Below, piece by piece: positions 40,846 to 52,748 of a DNA stretch of 64,000 nucleotides. The notes under the pieces are model-generated. The model saw nothing but the letters and a program-made list of their open reading frames with translations. It was not told the origin of the DNA and did not search any database. Every line of letters starts with the position of its first letter. Within the stretch, counting starts at the first letter, position 1. A program made the position numbers and the translations under genes. The stretch spans positions 62,001-126,000 of the forward strand of contig NZ_WFLK01000013.1 in NCBI RefSeq assembly GCF_009208565.1, written 5' to 3'. This stretch comes from Janthinobacterium aquaticum. GTDB lineage: Bacteria > Pseudomonadota > Gammaproteobacteria > Burkholderiales > Burkholderiaceae_D.

Positions 40846-43581
40846 TTAGAACTTGTAGTTGCCGGTGATATAGAAAGAACGCATCATCGGATCGGCGTAG
40901 CGTGGGTCGAAACCAATCTGGTGACCCGACGAAGCGCGCAGCGACAGAGGCGGCTCGCGGTCGAACAGGTTTTTGATGCCAGCGCGGATGGTGGTCGACT
41001 TGCTGTAGGCAAAACGTGCTTGCCAGTCCACCGTGGTGTACGACGGTACTTCCAGACGGATCTTTTCGTTCAGGCCGGTGCCCAGGTTTCGCACGGTGCC
41101 TTCAGCATCGGTGTAGCCATTGCGGTAGCTGACGATGAAGCTGTTGGTCAGGCGGCCGCTTTCAAAGCTCACATTCAGCTTCATCAGGTTGCGGAACGTT
41201 ACGGCATCGGTGATGCCGTAGTAGTTCATGTTGCTGGTCCACTGATTGCTGGTGCCTGGCACGGTGTAGTCAGCCTTGAGCATATGGGTGCCGCTCAGGT
41301 TGGCCGTCAGCTTGCCGGTCGAGAACTTGTGGTTCGCCGTCATGTCCCAGTCGATACCGCGGTTATGCGTTTTGCCGATGTTCATCGACAGCGACTTGAA
41401 TGCATAGTAGGTATTGCCGGTCGATGGCTCGGTGTACAGGCCGAACAGCGAGCTGTACAGGGCTGGGTTGCCGAACGCCTGCGCTTCGCTGACTGCCGAA
41501 ACAGCATCGGTAATCTTCACATCCCACAGGTCGGCGCCGAACGAGAACGCTGGCACTGGCTCAACGCGGAAGCCCACGGTGAACTGTTTCGATTTTTCCG
41601 ATTTCAGGTTTTCGTTACCACCCGACAGTTCGTTGTACTGGGTCGACGACGAACGGCAGTATTGCGTGCCTGGGAACGGGCAGTCATACGACTTGGCGGT
41701 AAAGCCGGCATTGACCAGCGGCTGGCCGATGTCGAGCATGTCCGGTGCCTTGAAGCCGGTGCCGTAGGAACCGCGGATCAGCACGGTCTGCACTGGCTGC
41801 CAGCGTGCCGATACTTTATAGGTGTTGGCGCTGTCGCTCTTGCCGACTTTCGTGTGGGTGATGCCATTGTCGATTTCCGACACGTTGTCATAGCGGCCGC
41901 CGACGGTCACTTCCAGGTTCTTGGTGACAGGCGCCAGCAACTCGACGAATACGCCGTAGGTGTCACGACTCATGTCGTAAGCGGCTTTTTCGTTGAAGTT
42001 GTAGATGGTGCTGTCGTTGGCGGTGCTGCCTGGCGACTGCTCATAGCTGTAGTTGCGGAAGTCGCCGCCCACGCCGATGCTGGCCTTGCCGCCTGGCAGG
42101 TCGAACAGTTCGCGCGAACCATGGGTATCGATGCCGCGCATGGTGGTCGACGCGGTGCGTACCGAACCGACGTATTGCGACGCGTCGATTTGCGACTGCA
42201 GCGCTGCCGATTGCTGGGCAGCAAACGGGTTGAACAGCGGACTGGCGACGATGGCGCGGAAGTCCGCGTTCTTCGCGTAGCCACCGGTGTAGCGCTCGTC
42301 GATCGCGTTTTGCGACCAGGTCAGGCCACTTTCAAAGTTCCAGGCGCCGAGTTCACCTTCGACACCAACCACCAGATGCTTGGTCTCGGTAATGGTGTTG
42401 CTGGCGCGCAGGCCCCAGTCGATGCTGCGGTAGTTGGCCGTGACCGATTTGACGTCGGCTTGCTGGGCTGGCGTCAGGTAAGGCTTGACGTAGGTGTTGT
42501 ACAGCGCGCTGTCTTTGGCGATCGCGATCGGTACTGGATTGGCGGCGATACGTGCGGTCAGGTCAAAACGCGACAGTGCCATTTCGGCAAACGCGTTCAT
42601 GTTGTCGTTGAGCTTGTAGGTACCCTTGACGAACAGGCTGTCGCGTTTCGATTGCGGCACGATCTCCACGGTCGAACCGGTATCGAAACCGCAGGCGCGC
42701 GAATTGGCCAGCGTGACGTAATTGTTCGGTGCGCAATTGCCGTTTGCCAGCAGGTAAGGGCTGAAAGCGGTCGATGGGGTGTTGACGTTTTTGTAGGCAA
42801 CCGTTGCGCCGGCAGGCGATGCCGAGGTGCTGGTGCGGTCCCAGACATAGTTCTTGCCATTGCGGCTGAACGGCAGGAACGAGCTTTTTGCAAACGAGCG
42901 GTCGGTTGCGCGCACTTTTTCCTGCTCGTCGTGACGATACGAGAACAGCACGTTGTAGCGGTCTTCGTCCAGGTCGCCGAAACCGGCGGTAACGTTGGTG
43001 TTCCAGGCGCTGCCGCCCTTGTCTTCAGGACCACCGTAGGTCGCTTCCAGGGTTACGCCCTGGACATTTTTCTTCAGGATGAAGTTGATCACGCCGGCAA
43101 TCGCGTCCGAGCCGTACAGGGCCGAAGCGCCGTCGGTCAGGATTTCCACGCGCTCGATGGCGCTCATTGGAATGGCGTTCAGGTTGACCGAGGTACCCGA
43201 GCCTTGTGGCGCAATGCGGCGGCCGTTCAGCAGGACCAGGGTATAGCTCTCGCCGATATCGTGGATCGAGGCGCTGGTGCGGCCGCCCGAGTCGGAACCG
43301 GCAGCAACGGCGCCGATGGTGAAGCCTTGCATCGCTGGCAGTGCCTGCATCAGGTCAGCCACGGTGGTGGCGCCGGTCTTGGCGATGGCTTCTTGCGACA
43401 GGCGCTGCACTGGCAGGGCGCCTTCAACGGCGATACGTTTGATACTCGAGCCGGTAATTTCGACTTTCTGGATCGCTTCTTGTTCCTGTGCCATGGATTG
43501 GCCAGCGAACATCATGCTGCCTGCCAGGACGGTCAGGGCCAGGCGCACGCTGCGTACGCCGATTTTTTCTTGAAATGCCAT
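40846..43581 (-). CDS. TonB-dependent outer-membrane receptor
   Basis: 911-aa outer-membrane active transporter. Signal peptide MAFQEKIGVRSVRLALTVLAGSMMFAGQSMA/Q. TonB-box-like VEITGSSIKR, then the plug domain (VADLMQALPAMQG, VLLNGRRIAPQG, IERVEILTDGASALYGSDAIAGVINFILKK), then a ~700-residue beta barrel ending DPMMRSFYITGNYKF with a terminal Phe. The plug wording is that of the large CirA/'left-handed beta-roll' type seen in oligotrophic proteobacteria, where substrates are often peptides or glycans. No ABC, peptidase or regulator gene is linked, so the substrate is open. Long AT-rich upstream region. Confidence 0.92.
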   Translation of the reverse strand: MAFQEKIGVRSVRLALTVLAGSMMFAGQSMAQEQEAIQKVEITGSSIKRIAVEGALPVQRLSQEAIAKTGATTVADLMQALPAMQGFTIGAVAAGSDSGGRTSASIHDIGESYTLVLLNGRRIAPQGSGTSVNLNAIPMSAIERVEILTDGASALYGSDAIAGVINFILKKNVQGVTLEATYGGPEDKGGSAWNTNVTAGFGDLDEDRYNVLFSYRHDEQEKVRATDRSFAKSSFLPFSRNGKNYVWDRTSTSASPAGATVAYKNVNTPSTAFSPYLLANGNCAPNNYVTLANSRACGFDTGSTVEIVPQSKRDSLFVKGTYKLNDNMNAFAEMALSRFDLTARIAANPVPIAIAKDSALYNTYVKPYLTPAQQADVKSVTANYRSIDWGLRASNTITETKHLVVGVEGELGAWNFESGLTWSQNAIDERYTGGYAKNADFRAIVASPLFNPFAAQQSAALQSQIDASQYVGSVRTASTTMRGIDTHGSRELFDLPGGKASIGVGGDFRNYSYEQSPGSTANDSTIYNFNEKAAYDMSRDTYGVFVELLAPVTKNLEVTVGGRYDNVSEIDNGITHTKVGKSDSANTYKVSARWQPVQTVLIRGSYGTGFKAPDMLDIGQPLVNAGFTAKSYDCPFPGTQYCRSSSTQYNELSGGNENLKSEKSKQFTVGFRVEPVPAFSFGADLWDVKITDAVSAVSEAQAFGNPALYSSLFGLYTEPSTGNTYYAFKSLSMNIGKTHNRGIDWDMTANHKFSTGKLTANLSGTHMLKADYTVPGTSNQWTSNMNYYGITDAVTFRNLMKLNVSFESGRLTNSFIVSYRNGYTDAEGTVRNLGTGLNEKIRLEVPSYTTVDWQARFAYSKSTTIRAGIKNLFDREPPLSLRASSGHQIGFDPRYADPMMRSFYITGNYKF

Positions 43582-44000
43582 TCTAACAATTACTCCGTAG
43601 TAGTTTTAATAACGACAAGCGGCATACGAACACCTGTCTGGCCAACCGGTAAGCGGCCTTCGGTGATGTATGCGGTAGACACGCCAGCCTCTGAGACGAG
43701 GGGAAGAGACCACGTCGCGCAATATTGTTATAAATGCACTTTTTTGCTTGTCGAGACAAACATTATGTCGTCTCACCAATAAAAAATGGACGATAACCAT
43801 GTCATATTTGGCAATAAAATCAAGATGACGGAGATTGTTTTGATAAAAATGTTAAATAAGGATTTAAATTTACAAATTTAAATATTTGTAAAAATTATCA
43901 ATGGCGTTTTTTTACAACAAAAAATGAAAATCTTGATAACTTGCAGTTTTTCTTGCAAAAATTCGTCAGTTTTTGTTGTTGACTCGAATATTTAACGGCG
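43582..44000. other. AT-rich intergenic region upstream of the TonB-dependent receptor gene
   Basis: About 420 bp without a credible gene. The segment 43800-43990 is strongly AT-rich (for example AAATTTACAAATTTAAATA around 43865), unlike the rest of the window. It also holds an inverted repeat TTGTC-GA-GACAA near 43745. I do not recognise a Fur box. It may bind H-NS-like proteins or hold a complex promoter. Confidence 0.45.
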
Positions 44001-44026
44001 AAAAAAAAGCCCGCTGGGCGGGCTTT
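44001..44026 (-). terminator. Intrinsic terminator of the short asparaginase gene
   Basis: GCCCGC-TGG-GCGGGC hairpin; on the minus strand it is followed by eight T residues. Confidence 0.85.
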
Positions 44027-44045
44027 GGTGGGAAAGCGTGAGATT

Positions 44046-44531
44046 TTACAAAGGCTGGAACACGCCGGCTGCGCGGTTTTTCTGTACATTGTCCCAGGCA
44101 AAGATCTGCCCGTTCATGGCCACATACACGCCAGCGGGCAGCGTTTGCGCCACGCCGCAGGCAAAACCCAGGTTGAACAGGGCGTCGGAGTTGTCGATCT
44201 CGTAGGGAATCATGGCGCCGGTGAGTATCACCGTTTGCTGCAGATTGGCTGCACCGAGCACTTGCGCCGTTTCGCGCATGGTGTCGGTGCCGTGAATAAT
44301 GACGATGGCTTTTTCCTGCGCGGCGCGGCACGAGGCCAGCACGCGCTGGCGGTCGGCGTCCTGCATGTCGAGTGAGTCGAGCAGCGGCAGTTGCTCCAGC
44401 GCCACTGGCGCCGTCATGCGCGCGCGCGCAATCGCAGCGGGCAAATGACTATCCGAAAAGCCCAGGGTGCCGTTCAATTCGTTGTAGTGTTTGTCGAATG
44501 TGCCGCCGGTGGCGAGTATGCGCAAGGTCAT
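44046..44531 (-). CDS. Short asparaginase-domain protein
   Basis: 161 aa, only the N-terminal catalytic half of an L-asparaginase (normally ~330 aa). First catalytic threonine in LRILATGGTFDKHY; the second Thr-Asp pair in IIHGTDTMRETAQ; the LTGAMIPY segment follows. The C-terminal domain that supplies the intersubunit residues is absent, and the frame ends with a proper stop and terminator, so this looks like a stable short family rather than a fragment. Whether it hydrolyses asparagine is uncertain. Confidence 0.82.
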   Translation of the reverse strand: MTLRILATGGTFDKHYNELNGTLGFSDSHLPAAIARARMTAPVALEQLPLLDSLDMQDADRQRVLASCRAAQEKAIVIIHGTDTMRETAQVLGAANLQQTVILTGAMIPYEIDNSDALFNLGFACGVAQTLPAGVYVAMNGQIFAWDNVQKNRAAGVFQPL

Positions 44532-44684
44532 GGTGTGGTCACGATGTCAGTGGAGAATGACGCGCATGATAGCGTGGATTGGCGCCGCTGTGGCTGGCCC
44601 GGATGGCATGCTTGTTTTTCTGTCAGTCTGGAAAAATTGCATATCTGTGCGTACACTTGTTTCTTTGTTTGCTGTCCAGTTCCC

Positions 44685-45458
44685 ATGAAAGCGCTCGCTC
44701 CCGGTACCGTTATTTTTCATCGCCATCGCGGTTATGGCGTGATTACGGCCGTCAATCTGCTGACGGGCTGGATCGCTGCGCGTTTCGGCAGCGAGTCGCG
44801 CACGCTGGACCTGAACCTGTCGACTGACGACGTACAGTTTGCCGATGGCGAAGCGATCCTGTTCCGGCGCGCACCACCGGATCGCATGCCGCATGCGCGG
44901 CTGATGGCGATGGTGCGCGAACTGCATGCGGCCGGCTACCAGAAGCTGTATCTGTACGCATGGCCCAAGGCGTCGGGCCTGCACTGGCGCTGGCATTTGT
45001 TTACCGGCGCGCGCGACTGGATGCAGCGGCCCTGGCGCGAAGGCTGGTATGGCTCGGGTGCCGATTACAACGTCAATCCGGTCATGGGCTGGGGCGATAC
45101 GCCAGGCGCCTCGACGGGCGAACTGATCGATGCCCTGGCGCGCTTCGATCCGCAAGGGCTGGCGCAGGCGCTGGGGCGCGATGAGGATCATACGGCCTGG
45201 TTTGCGCGCGTGTGCGAGCATCTGCTGCCCAACTATATGTACAGCCTGGACATGCCGCGCGAGCCCGGTGCCCCGCTGCAGGAGAAGCCGCCGGTGCCGG
45301 TGGTCGCTGTGCGCGCCGGCCTGCCGGCCTATGCCGGGCCGGCCATCGACTGGCCGCCCGGCTGGTCAGGCCTTTGGCTGCATGAGCATGTGCTGCCCGC
45401 GCCCGCCATCCGCATTACCGGTGAAGCGGAGCTGGTCAAAGGGTATCAACCGCCCTGA
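44685..45458 (+). CDS. Conserved hypothetical protein with CarD/TRCF-like N-terminal segment
   Basis: 257 aa; not recognised as a whole. Residues 1-50 (PGTVIFHRHRGYGVITAVNLLTGWIAARF) resemble the SH3-like RNA polymerase-interacting fold of CarD/TRCF or a KOW/Tudor barrel. The middle is rich in Trp and Tyr (KLYLYAWPKASGLHWRWHLFTGARDW, EGWYGSGADYNVNPVMGWGD). The C-terminus contains WPPGWSGLWLHEHVLPAPAI. No signal peptide or membrane helix. The ATG at 44685 starts the conserved-looking portion. Its last 13 bp overlap the convergent dehydrogenase gene. Confidence 0.65.
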   Translation: MKALAPGTVIFHRHRGYGVITAVNLLTGWIAARFGSESRTLDLNLSTDDVQFADGEAILFRRAPPDRMPHARLMAMVRELHAAGYQKLYLYAWPKASGLHWRWHLFTGARDWMQRPWREGWYGSGADYNVNPVMGWGDTPGASTGELIDALARFDPQGLAQALGRDEDHTAWFARVCEHLLPNYMYSLDMPREPGAPLQEKPPVPVVAVRAGLPAYAGPAIDWPPGWSGLWLHEHVLPAPAIRITGEAELVKGYQPP

Positions 45459-46462
45459 CTGCCGCCCTGGCGTGCATGCGCCAGCACTTCCGGGTTCAGC
45501 AGGCGCGTGCAGTTACCCTGCGCAAAGTCGACGATATTTTGCAGCGCATAGCGGAAATACAGCTCGTAGCTGTCCTGCTCGACATAGCCCAGGTGCGGCG
45601 TGGCCAGCACATTGGGCAGCTTGAGCAAAATCGAAGTGGGCGGCAATGGCTCTTCGGCAAATACGTCGAGCGCGGCCGCGCCCGGACGACCCTGCTGCAG
45701 GGCTGCCTCCAGCGCACCGTCCGCTACCAGTTCGGCGCGGCTGGTATTGACGAACAGGGCGCCTGGCTTCATGCGCGCCAGGTCTTCGGCAGTCACCAGC
45801 CCTCGTGTCGCCGGGGCCAGGCGCAAATGCAGGCTCAACACATCGGCTGCTTCAAAAAACTCCTCGCGCGAGGCCGCAGCCTTGTCGCCGGCAGCCACCG
45901 CTGCAGCGCGGCTCGCTTCGCTGCCCCACACCAGGATCTGCATGCCGAACGCCCGGCCATAGCCGGCAATCATCTGGCCGATCTTGCCATAGCCCCAGAT
46001 CGCCAGCGTGCGGCCCTTGAGTACGCTGCCGAGCGTATTGCGCGCCGGCTCGATCGACGAGGTCTGCCACAAGCCTTCCTGCAGATGCTGTGCATACGGC
46101 AAAATCTTGCGCTGCGCCGCCATGATCAGCGCCCAGGTCAGCTCGGCCGGCGCGACAGGCGAACCGACACCTTCGGCAATGGCAATGCCCAGCTCGCTGG
46201 CCGCCACCACATCGATATGCCCGGCCACCTTGCCCGTTTGGGAAATCAGTTTCAGGTTGGGCAGTTTGGCCAGCAGTGCGCGATTGAAGGCAGTGCGCTC
46301 GCGGATCAGCACCAGCGCATCGAAGGGCGCAAGCCGGATGGCCAGCTGCCCGAGCCCGCGCGCGCTGTTATTGAATACTTTGACCTCGTGATCTGAGACT
46401 AATTTGAAACAGTCGAGCCCACGCACGGCATCCTGATAATCATCGAGTATGGCAATTTTCAT
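45446..46462 (-). CDS. D-2-hydroxyacid dehydrogenase family protein
   Basis: NAD-dependent dehydrogenase of the D-isomer-specific family (phosphoglycerate/formate dehydrogenase fold), 338 aa. Dinucleotide motif LAIWGYGKIGQMIAGYGRAFG; catalytic Arg in NTSRAELV, Glu in ALDVFAEEPLP and His in ATPHLGYVE. No C-terminal ACT domain, so it is not a regulated SerA. Single gene; substrate unknown. Convergent with the unknown gene upstream, with overlapping 3' ends. Confidence 0.9.
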   Translation of the reverse strand: MKIAILDDYQDAVRGLDCFKLVSDHEVKVFNNSARGLGQLAIRLAPFDALVLIRERTAFNRALLAKLPNLKLISQTGKVAGHIDVVAASELGIAIAEGVGSPVAPAELTWALIMAAQRKILPYAQHLQEGLWQTSSIEPARNTLGSVLKGRTLAIWGYGKIGQMIAGYGRAFGMQILVWGSEASRAAAVAAGDKAAASREEFFEAADVLSLHLRLAPATRGLVTAEDLARMKPGALFVNTSRAELVADGALEAALQQGRPGAAALDVFAEEPLPPTSILLKLPNVLATPHLGYVEQDSYELYFRYALQNIVDFAQGNCTRLLNPEVLAHARQGGSQGG

Positions 46463-46783
46463 GGTAGTTAAGCGATCTTGTGAAGAATCTGGTAGGTAAA
46501 TAACACGATATGGGGATTGCTGAATAGCCTACTACATTAGTCGGATTAATCTCCTACATTTTTGACGAAACCACTGTTTTCCGGGTGTACAATCGCCGAC
46601 ACTTCGACGCTTTACCCGGCGCGTAATGGTGGTCAATCCCATGTTGCGCCTGTGTAAGAAGTGGTCGCATGACACGATCAGCCTGCTTGCGCGAGTACAC
46701 CGCAGCAGTGATTTGCAGCCTCGTCAACGACGCTGCCCAGTCTTGCCGGAGCCAACCGAATTCTTATTGGTATTGGAGGTAAC
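46463..46783. other. Intergenic region upstream of pckG
   Basis: About 320 bp without a gene. TTGACG (46562-46567) and TACAAT (46588-46593) are separated by 20 bp, too far for a good sigma70 promoter, so a regulated promoter is possible. A leader of about 190 nt would follow. GGAGGT precedes the pckG ATG. No riboswitch recognised. Confidence 0.4.
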
Positions 46784-48655
46784 ATGAATCAGCCCGTCAT
46801 GGGTGGCATCGCCACACTGAACGTCCCAGCGTACATTAAACAACAGAAACTGATCAATTGGGTGGCAGAAGTTGCCGCACTGACCAAGCCTGATCGTATC
46901 TACTGGTGTGATGGTTCGCAGGAAGAGTACGAGCGCCTGTGCGCCGAGATGGTGGCCAGCGGCACCATGAAAAAACTCAATCCGGAAAAACGCCCGAATT
47001 CCTACCTGGCCTGCTCCGATCCGAGCGATGTGGCGCGGGTTGAAGACCGTACTTATATCTGCTCGGCAACCAAGGAAGGCGCCGGCCCGACCAATAACTG
47101 GACCGAACCTGGCGAAATGCGCCAGACCCTGAACGGCCTGTTCGACGGCTGCATGCAGGGCCGTACCATGTACGTGGTGCCGTTCTCGATGGGCCCACTC
47201 GGCTCGCCGATCGCCCATATCGGCGTGGAACTGTCCGACTCGCCTTATGTCGCCGTCAACATGAAAATCATGACGCGCATGGGCCGCGCCGTGTATGACG
47301 TGCTGGGTACCGATGGCGAATTCGTGCCGTGCGTGCACAGCGTGGGCGCGCCGCTCGCTGCCGGCCAGGCCGACGTCAAATGGCCATGCAACAACACCAA
47401 GTACATCGTGCATTTCCCGGAAACGCGTGAAATCTGGTCCTACGGTTCGGGCTACGGCGGCAACGCGCTGCTGGGCAAGAAGTGCTTTGCACTGCGCATC
47501 GCCTCGAACATGGGCTACCAGGAAGCGCAAGAAGCTGGCGACAAGCCGGGCTGGCTGGCCGAACACATGCTGATTCTTGGCGTCGAGTCGCCGGAAGGCA
47601 AAAAGCATTATGTGGCAGCGGCCTTCCCGTCGGCCTGCGGCAAGACCAATTTTGCCATGCTGATTCCGCCGGCCAGCTTCAACGGCTGGAAAGTCACCAC
47701 CATCGGTGACGATATCGCCTGGATCAAACCGGGCGCCGACGGCCGCCTGTACGCGATCAACCCGGAAGCGGGCTACTTTGGCGTGGCCCCCGGCACCAAC
47801 GAAAAAACCAACTTCAATTGCATGGCCTCGATGCGTGAAAACACCATCTTCACCAACGTCGCGCTGACCGACGATGGCGATGTCTGGTGGGAAGGTTTGA
47901 GCAAGGAAGCACCGAGCCATCTGATCGACTGGCAAGGCAAGGACTGGACCCCGCAGTCAGGCACCAAGGCTGCCCATCCGAACGCGCGCTTCACGGTTGC
48001 CGCTACGCAAAACCCGGTGATCGATGCAGCCTGGGACGACCCGGCCGGCGTGCCGATCTCGGCCTTCATCTTCGGCGGCCGCCGCTCGACCACCGTACCG
48101 CTGGTGACCGAAGCGCGCAACTGGGTCGAAGGCGTCTACATGGCTGCCACCATGGGCTCGGAAACCACTGCTGCTGCCGTCGGCCAGATGGGCGTGGTGC
48201 GCCGCGATCCATTTGCCATGCTGCCATTTATCGGCTATAACATGAGCGACTATTTCCAGCACTGGCTGGACATGGGCGTGAAAGTGGGCAAGCTCAACGG
48301 CGCTGCACTGCCGAAGATCTACTGCGTCAACTGGTTCCGTACCGACGAGGCGGGCAAGTTTGTCTGGCCCGGCTTCGGCGACAATATGCGCGTGCTCAAA
48401 TGGATGCTCGAGCGTATCGAAGGCAAGACCGGTGGCGTGGAAAACCTGTTTGGCACCACTCCGGAATATGGCGACCTGAACTGGGACGGCCTGCCGTTCA
48501 CGCAAGAGCAATTCGACACCATCACCTCGATCGACAAGGCTGCGTGGATGGAAGAATTGCAATTACATGCACAATTGTTTGACAAGCTCGCGTATCATCT
48601 GCCCAAAGAATTGGCAGACCATAAAGCCACGCTGGAAAAGCGCCTGGCTGACTAA
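46784..48655 (+). CDS. pckG: Phosphoenolpyruvate carboxykinase (GTP)
   Basis: Converts oxaloacetate and GTP to PEP and CO2, first committed step of gluconeogenesis from TCA intermediates. 623 aa, the GTP-type family. P-loop [20 protein letters not shown] with the metal-binding Asp; nucleotide/substrate loops [16 protein letters not shown] [33 protein letters not shown] and the C-terminal [19 protein letters not shown]. Strong GGAGGT ribosome site. Followed by hairpins and a terminator. Its partners mqo and fumC lie 13 kb to the right. Confidence 0.97.
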   Translation: MNQPVMGGIATLNVPAYIKQQKLINWVAEVAALTKPDRIYWCDGSQEEYERLCAEMVASGTMKKLNPEKRPNSYLACSDPSDVARVEDRTYICSATKEGAGPTNNWTEPGEMRQTLNGLFDGCMQGRTMYVVPFSMGPLGSPIAHIGVELSDSPYVAVNMKIMTRMGRAVYDVLGTDGEFVPCVHSVGAPLAAGQADVKWPCNNTKYIVHFPETREIWSYGSGYGGNALLGKKCFALRIASNMGYQEAQEAGDKPGWLAEHMLILGVESPEGKKHYVAAAFPSACGKTNFAMLIPPASFNGWKVTTIGDDIAWIKPGADGRLYAINPEAGYFGVAPGTNEKTNFNCMASMRENTIFTNVALTDDGDVWWEGLSKEAPSHLIDWQGKDWTPQSGTKAAHPNARFTVAATQNPVIDAAWDDPAGVPISAFIFGGRRSTTVPLVTEARNWVEGVYMAATMGSETTAAAVGQMGVVRRDPFAMLPFIGYNMSDYFQHWLDMGVKVGKLNGAALPKIYCVNWFRTDEAGKFVWPGFGDNMRVLKWMLERIEGKTGGVENLFGTTPEYGDLNWDGLPFTQEQFDTITSIDKAAWMEELQLHAQLFDKLAYHLPKELADHKATLEKRLAD

Positions 48656-48673
48656 AGAGTAATGTGGGGGAGA

Positions 48674-48733
48674 AACACGCCGGCGCAGACTGGCGTGCTA
48701 TAAATGACACGCCGGCAATGACTGGCGTGCTTT
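48674..48733. repeat. Two tandem ~32-bp hairpin repeats after pckG
   Basis: ACACGCCGGCGCAGACTGGC... and ACACGCCGGCAATGACTGGC... each fold on ACGCC/GGCGT and are followed by GTGCTWTAAA. They lie between the pckG stop and its terminator. Confidence 0.6.
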
Positions 48734-48742
48734 AAAAAGAGG

Positions 48743-48780
48743 AACGGCGTGGATTGCATGAGCAGTCCGCGCCGTTTTTT
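48743..48780 (+). terminator. Intrinsic terminator of pckG
   Basis: AACGGCG ... CGCCGTT stem with inner GGA/TCC and GC/GC pairs, followed by TTTTTT; 15 bp before the end of convergent uvrA. Confidence 0.75.
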
Positions 48781-48794
48781 ATTGCCTGATGGTT

Positions 48795-51644
<2,850 letters not shown>

Positions 51645-51825
51645 GTGATTGCCTTGCTTTGAGTAGGGTGCGATGGGCACGTACCGACTGGACGCGGCCA
51701 CAACGGGTCATCTTGGTACTATAGCCGGGATTTGCTCCGCACGCAGTCAGTCGTGGCAAGCGGATTGTTGCGCTTGCCAGAGCTGCTTGAACAAAGCTTG
51801 ATACAGATGCGTGCAGAGATTTGAA

Positions 51826-51845
51826 CACTGTATATAATACCAGTA
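51826..51845. promoter_or_regulatory. LexA-like box between uvrA and ssb
   Basis: CACTGTATATAATACCAGTA: CTGT-N8-CCAG, one mismatch in the ACAG half. It lies in the divergent uvrA/ssb region, the same place as the shared LexA site in E. coli. The rest of the 404-bp gap holds TATAAT at 51943-51948 (possible ssb -10) and no gene. Confidence 0.6.
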
Positions 51846-52048
51846 TTCAAGTTTTTTGTTTTTGATTGCCGTGAAAAAACATGCGTGCCGCACACCGCAC
51901 GGCTGGCTGATAAAGCCATATGCTTTGCGCCGTCTGCTCGCTTATAATCGCTGTCTGGACGTCGACTACGTCACTTACACCAAAATCCAACTGGCGGGCA
52001 GAGCACGGTATATGTGGCTGCTTTGCTGCAGTTCAACAGGAGTTATTC

Positions 52049-52549
52049 ATGGCATCAGTCAACAAAGTCATTATCGTCGGCAATCTGGGCCGTGATCCGG
52101 AAATCCGCTACATGCCTAGCGGCGACGCGATCGCCAATATCGCCGTCGCCACCTCGTACAAGTCGAAAGACCGCAACACCGGCGAGCAAAAAGAAACCAC
52201 CGAATGGCACCGCATCTCGTTTTTCGGCCGCCTGGCTGAAATCGTCGGCCAGTACCTGAAAAAAGGCTCGTCGGTCTACGTCGAAGGCCGCCTGCAGACC
52301 CGCAAATACACCGACAAGGACGGCGTCGAGAAATACGCAACCGATATCGTGGCTGAAAACATGCAAATGCTGGGCGGCCGTTCCGGCATGGGCGGCGACA
52401 GCGGCGGTGACGACAGCTACGGTGGCGGCTACGACGCTCCGGCGCCACGCCAGGCGCCAGCCCCACGTCCAGCCCCGGCGCCAGCACCACGCCCTGCACC
52501 GAAGCCAGCACCGAATTTCTCGGATATGGATGACGATATTCCGTTCTGA
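52049..52549 (+). CDS. ssb: Single-stranded DNA-binding protein
   Basis: 166-aa SSB. OB fold at residues 1-110 ([64 protein letters not shown]), then a Gly and Ala/Pro-rich linker, then the acidic tip DMDDDIPF that recruits PriA, RecO and other partners. The ATG at 52049 follows CAGGAG. Divergent from uvrA. Terminator immediately downstream. Confidence 0.97.
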   Translation: MASVNKVIIVGNLGRDPEIRYMPSGDAIANIAVATSYKSKDRNTGEQKETTEWHRISFFGRLAEIVGQYLKKGSSVYVEGRLQTRKYTDKDGVEKYATDIVAENMQMLGGRSGMGGDSGGDDSYGGGYDAPAPRQAPAPRPAPAPAPRPAPKPAPNFSDMDDDIPF

Positions 52550-52573
52550 TAAGTCAGATCACCATGCTGCATT

Positions 52574-52612
52574 AAAAAAGCCCGCGTCTGTGAAGTGACG
52601 CGGGCTTTTTTT
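52574..52612 (+). terminator. Intrinsic terminator of ssb
   Basis: AAAAAAGCCCGCGTC ... GACGCGGGCTTTTTTT, bidirectional in form. The rest of 52613-52748 shows nothing recognisable. Confidence 0.85.
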
Positions 52613-52748
52613 ATTTCGGGTACTGCCTGAATTGCTGGCCAGGCAGCCTGATTCCAGGCATGGCGATGGCGCGCTAGCTCTGCTTGAGTCTGGTTATTAT
52701 CTGGTCAATACATTGCTTGAAATGTGCCCGCCACCCTTGCTGGAAGCA

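Noticed and set aside
40921..43782. 953-codon plus-strand frame opposite the TonB-dependent receptor
   Set aside because: The minus-strand receptor has a signal peptide, plug and barrel; the plus translation has no recognisable family.
43582..43800. Fur box upstream of the TonB-dependent receptor
   Set aside because: No 19-bp GATAATGATAATCATTATC-like match was found; iron control is not supported.
46562..46593. pckG promoter from TTGACG and TACAAT
   Set aside because: Spacing of 20 bp is outside the normal sigma70 range, so it is not listed as a promoter.
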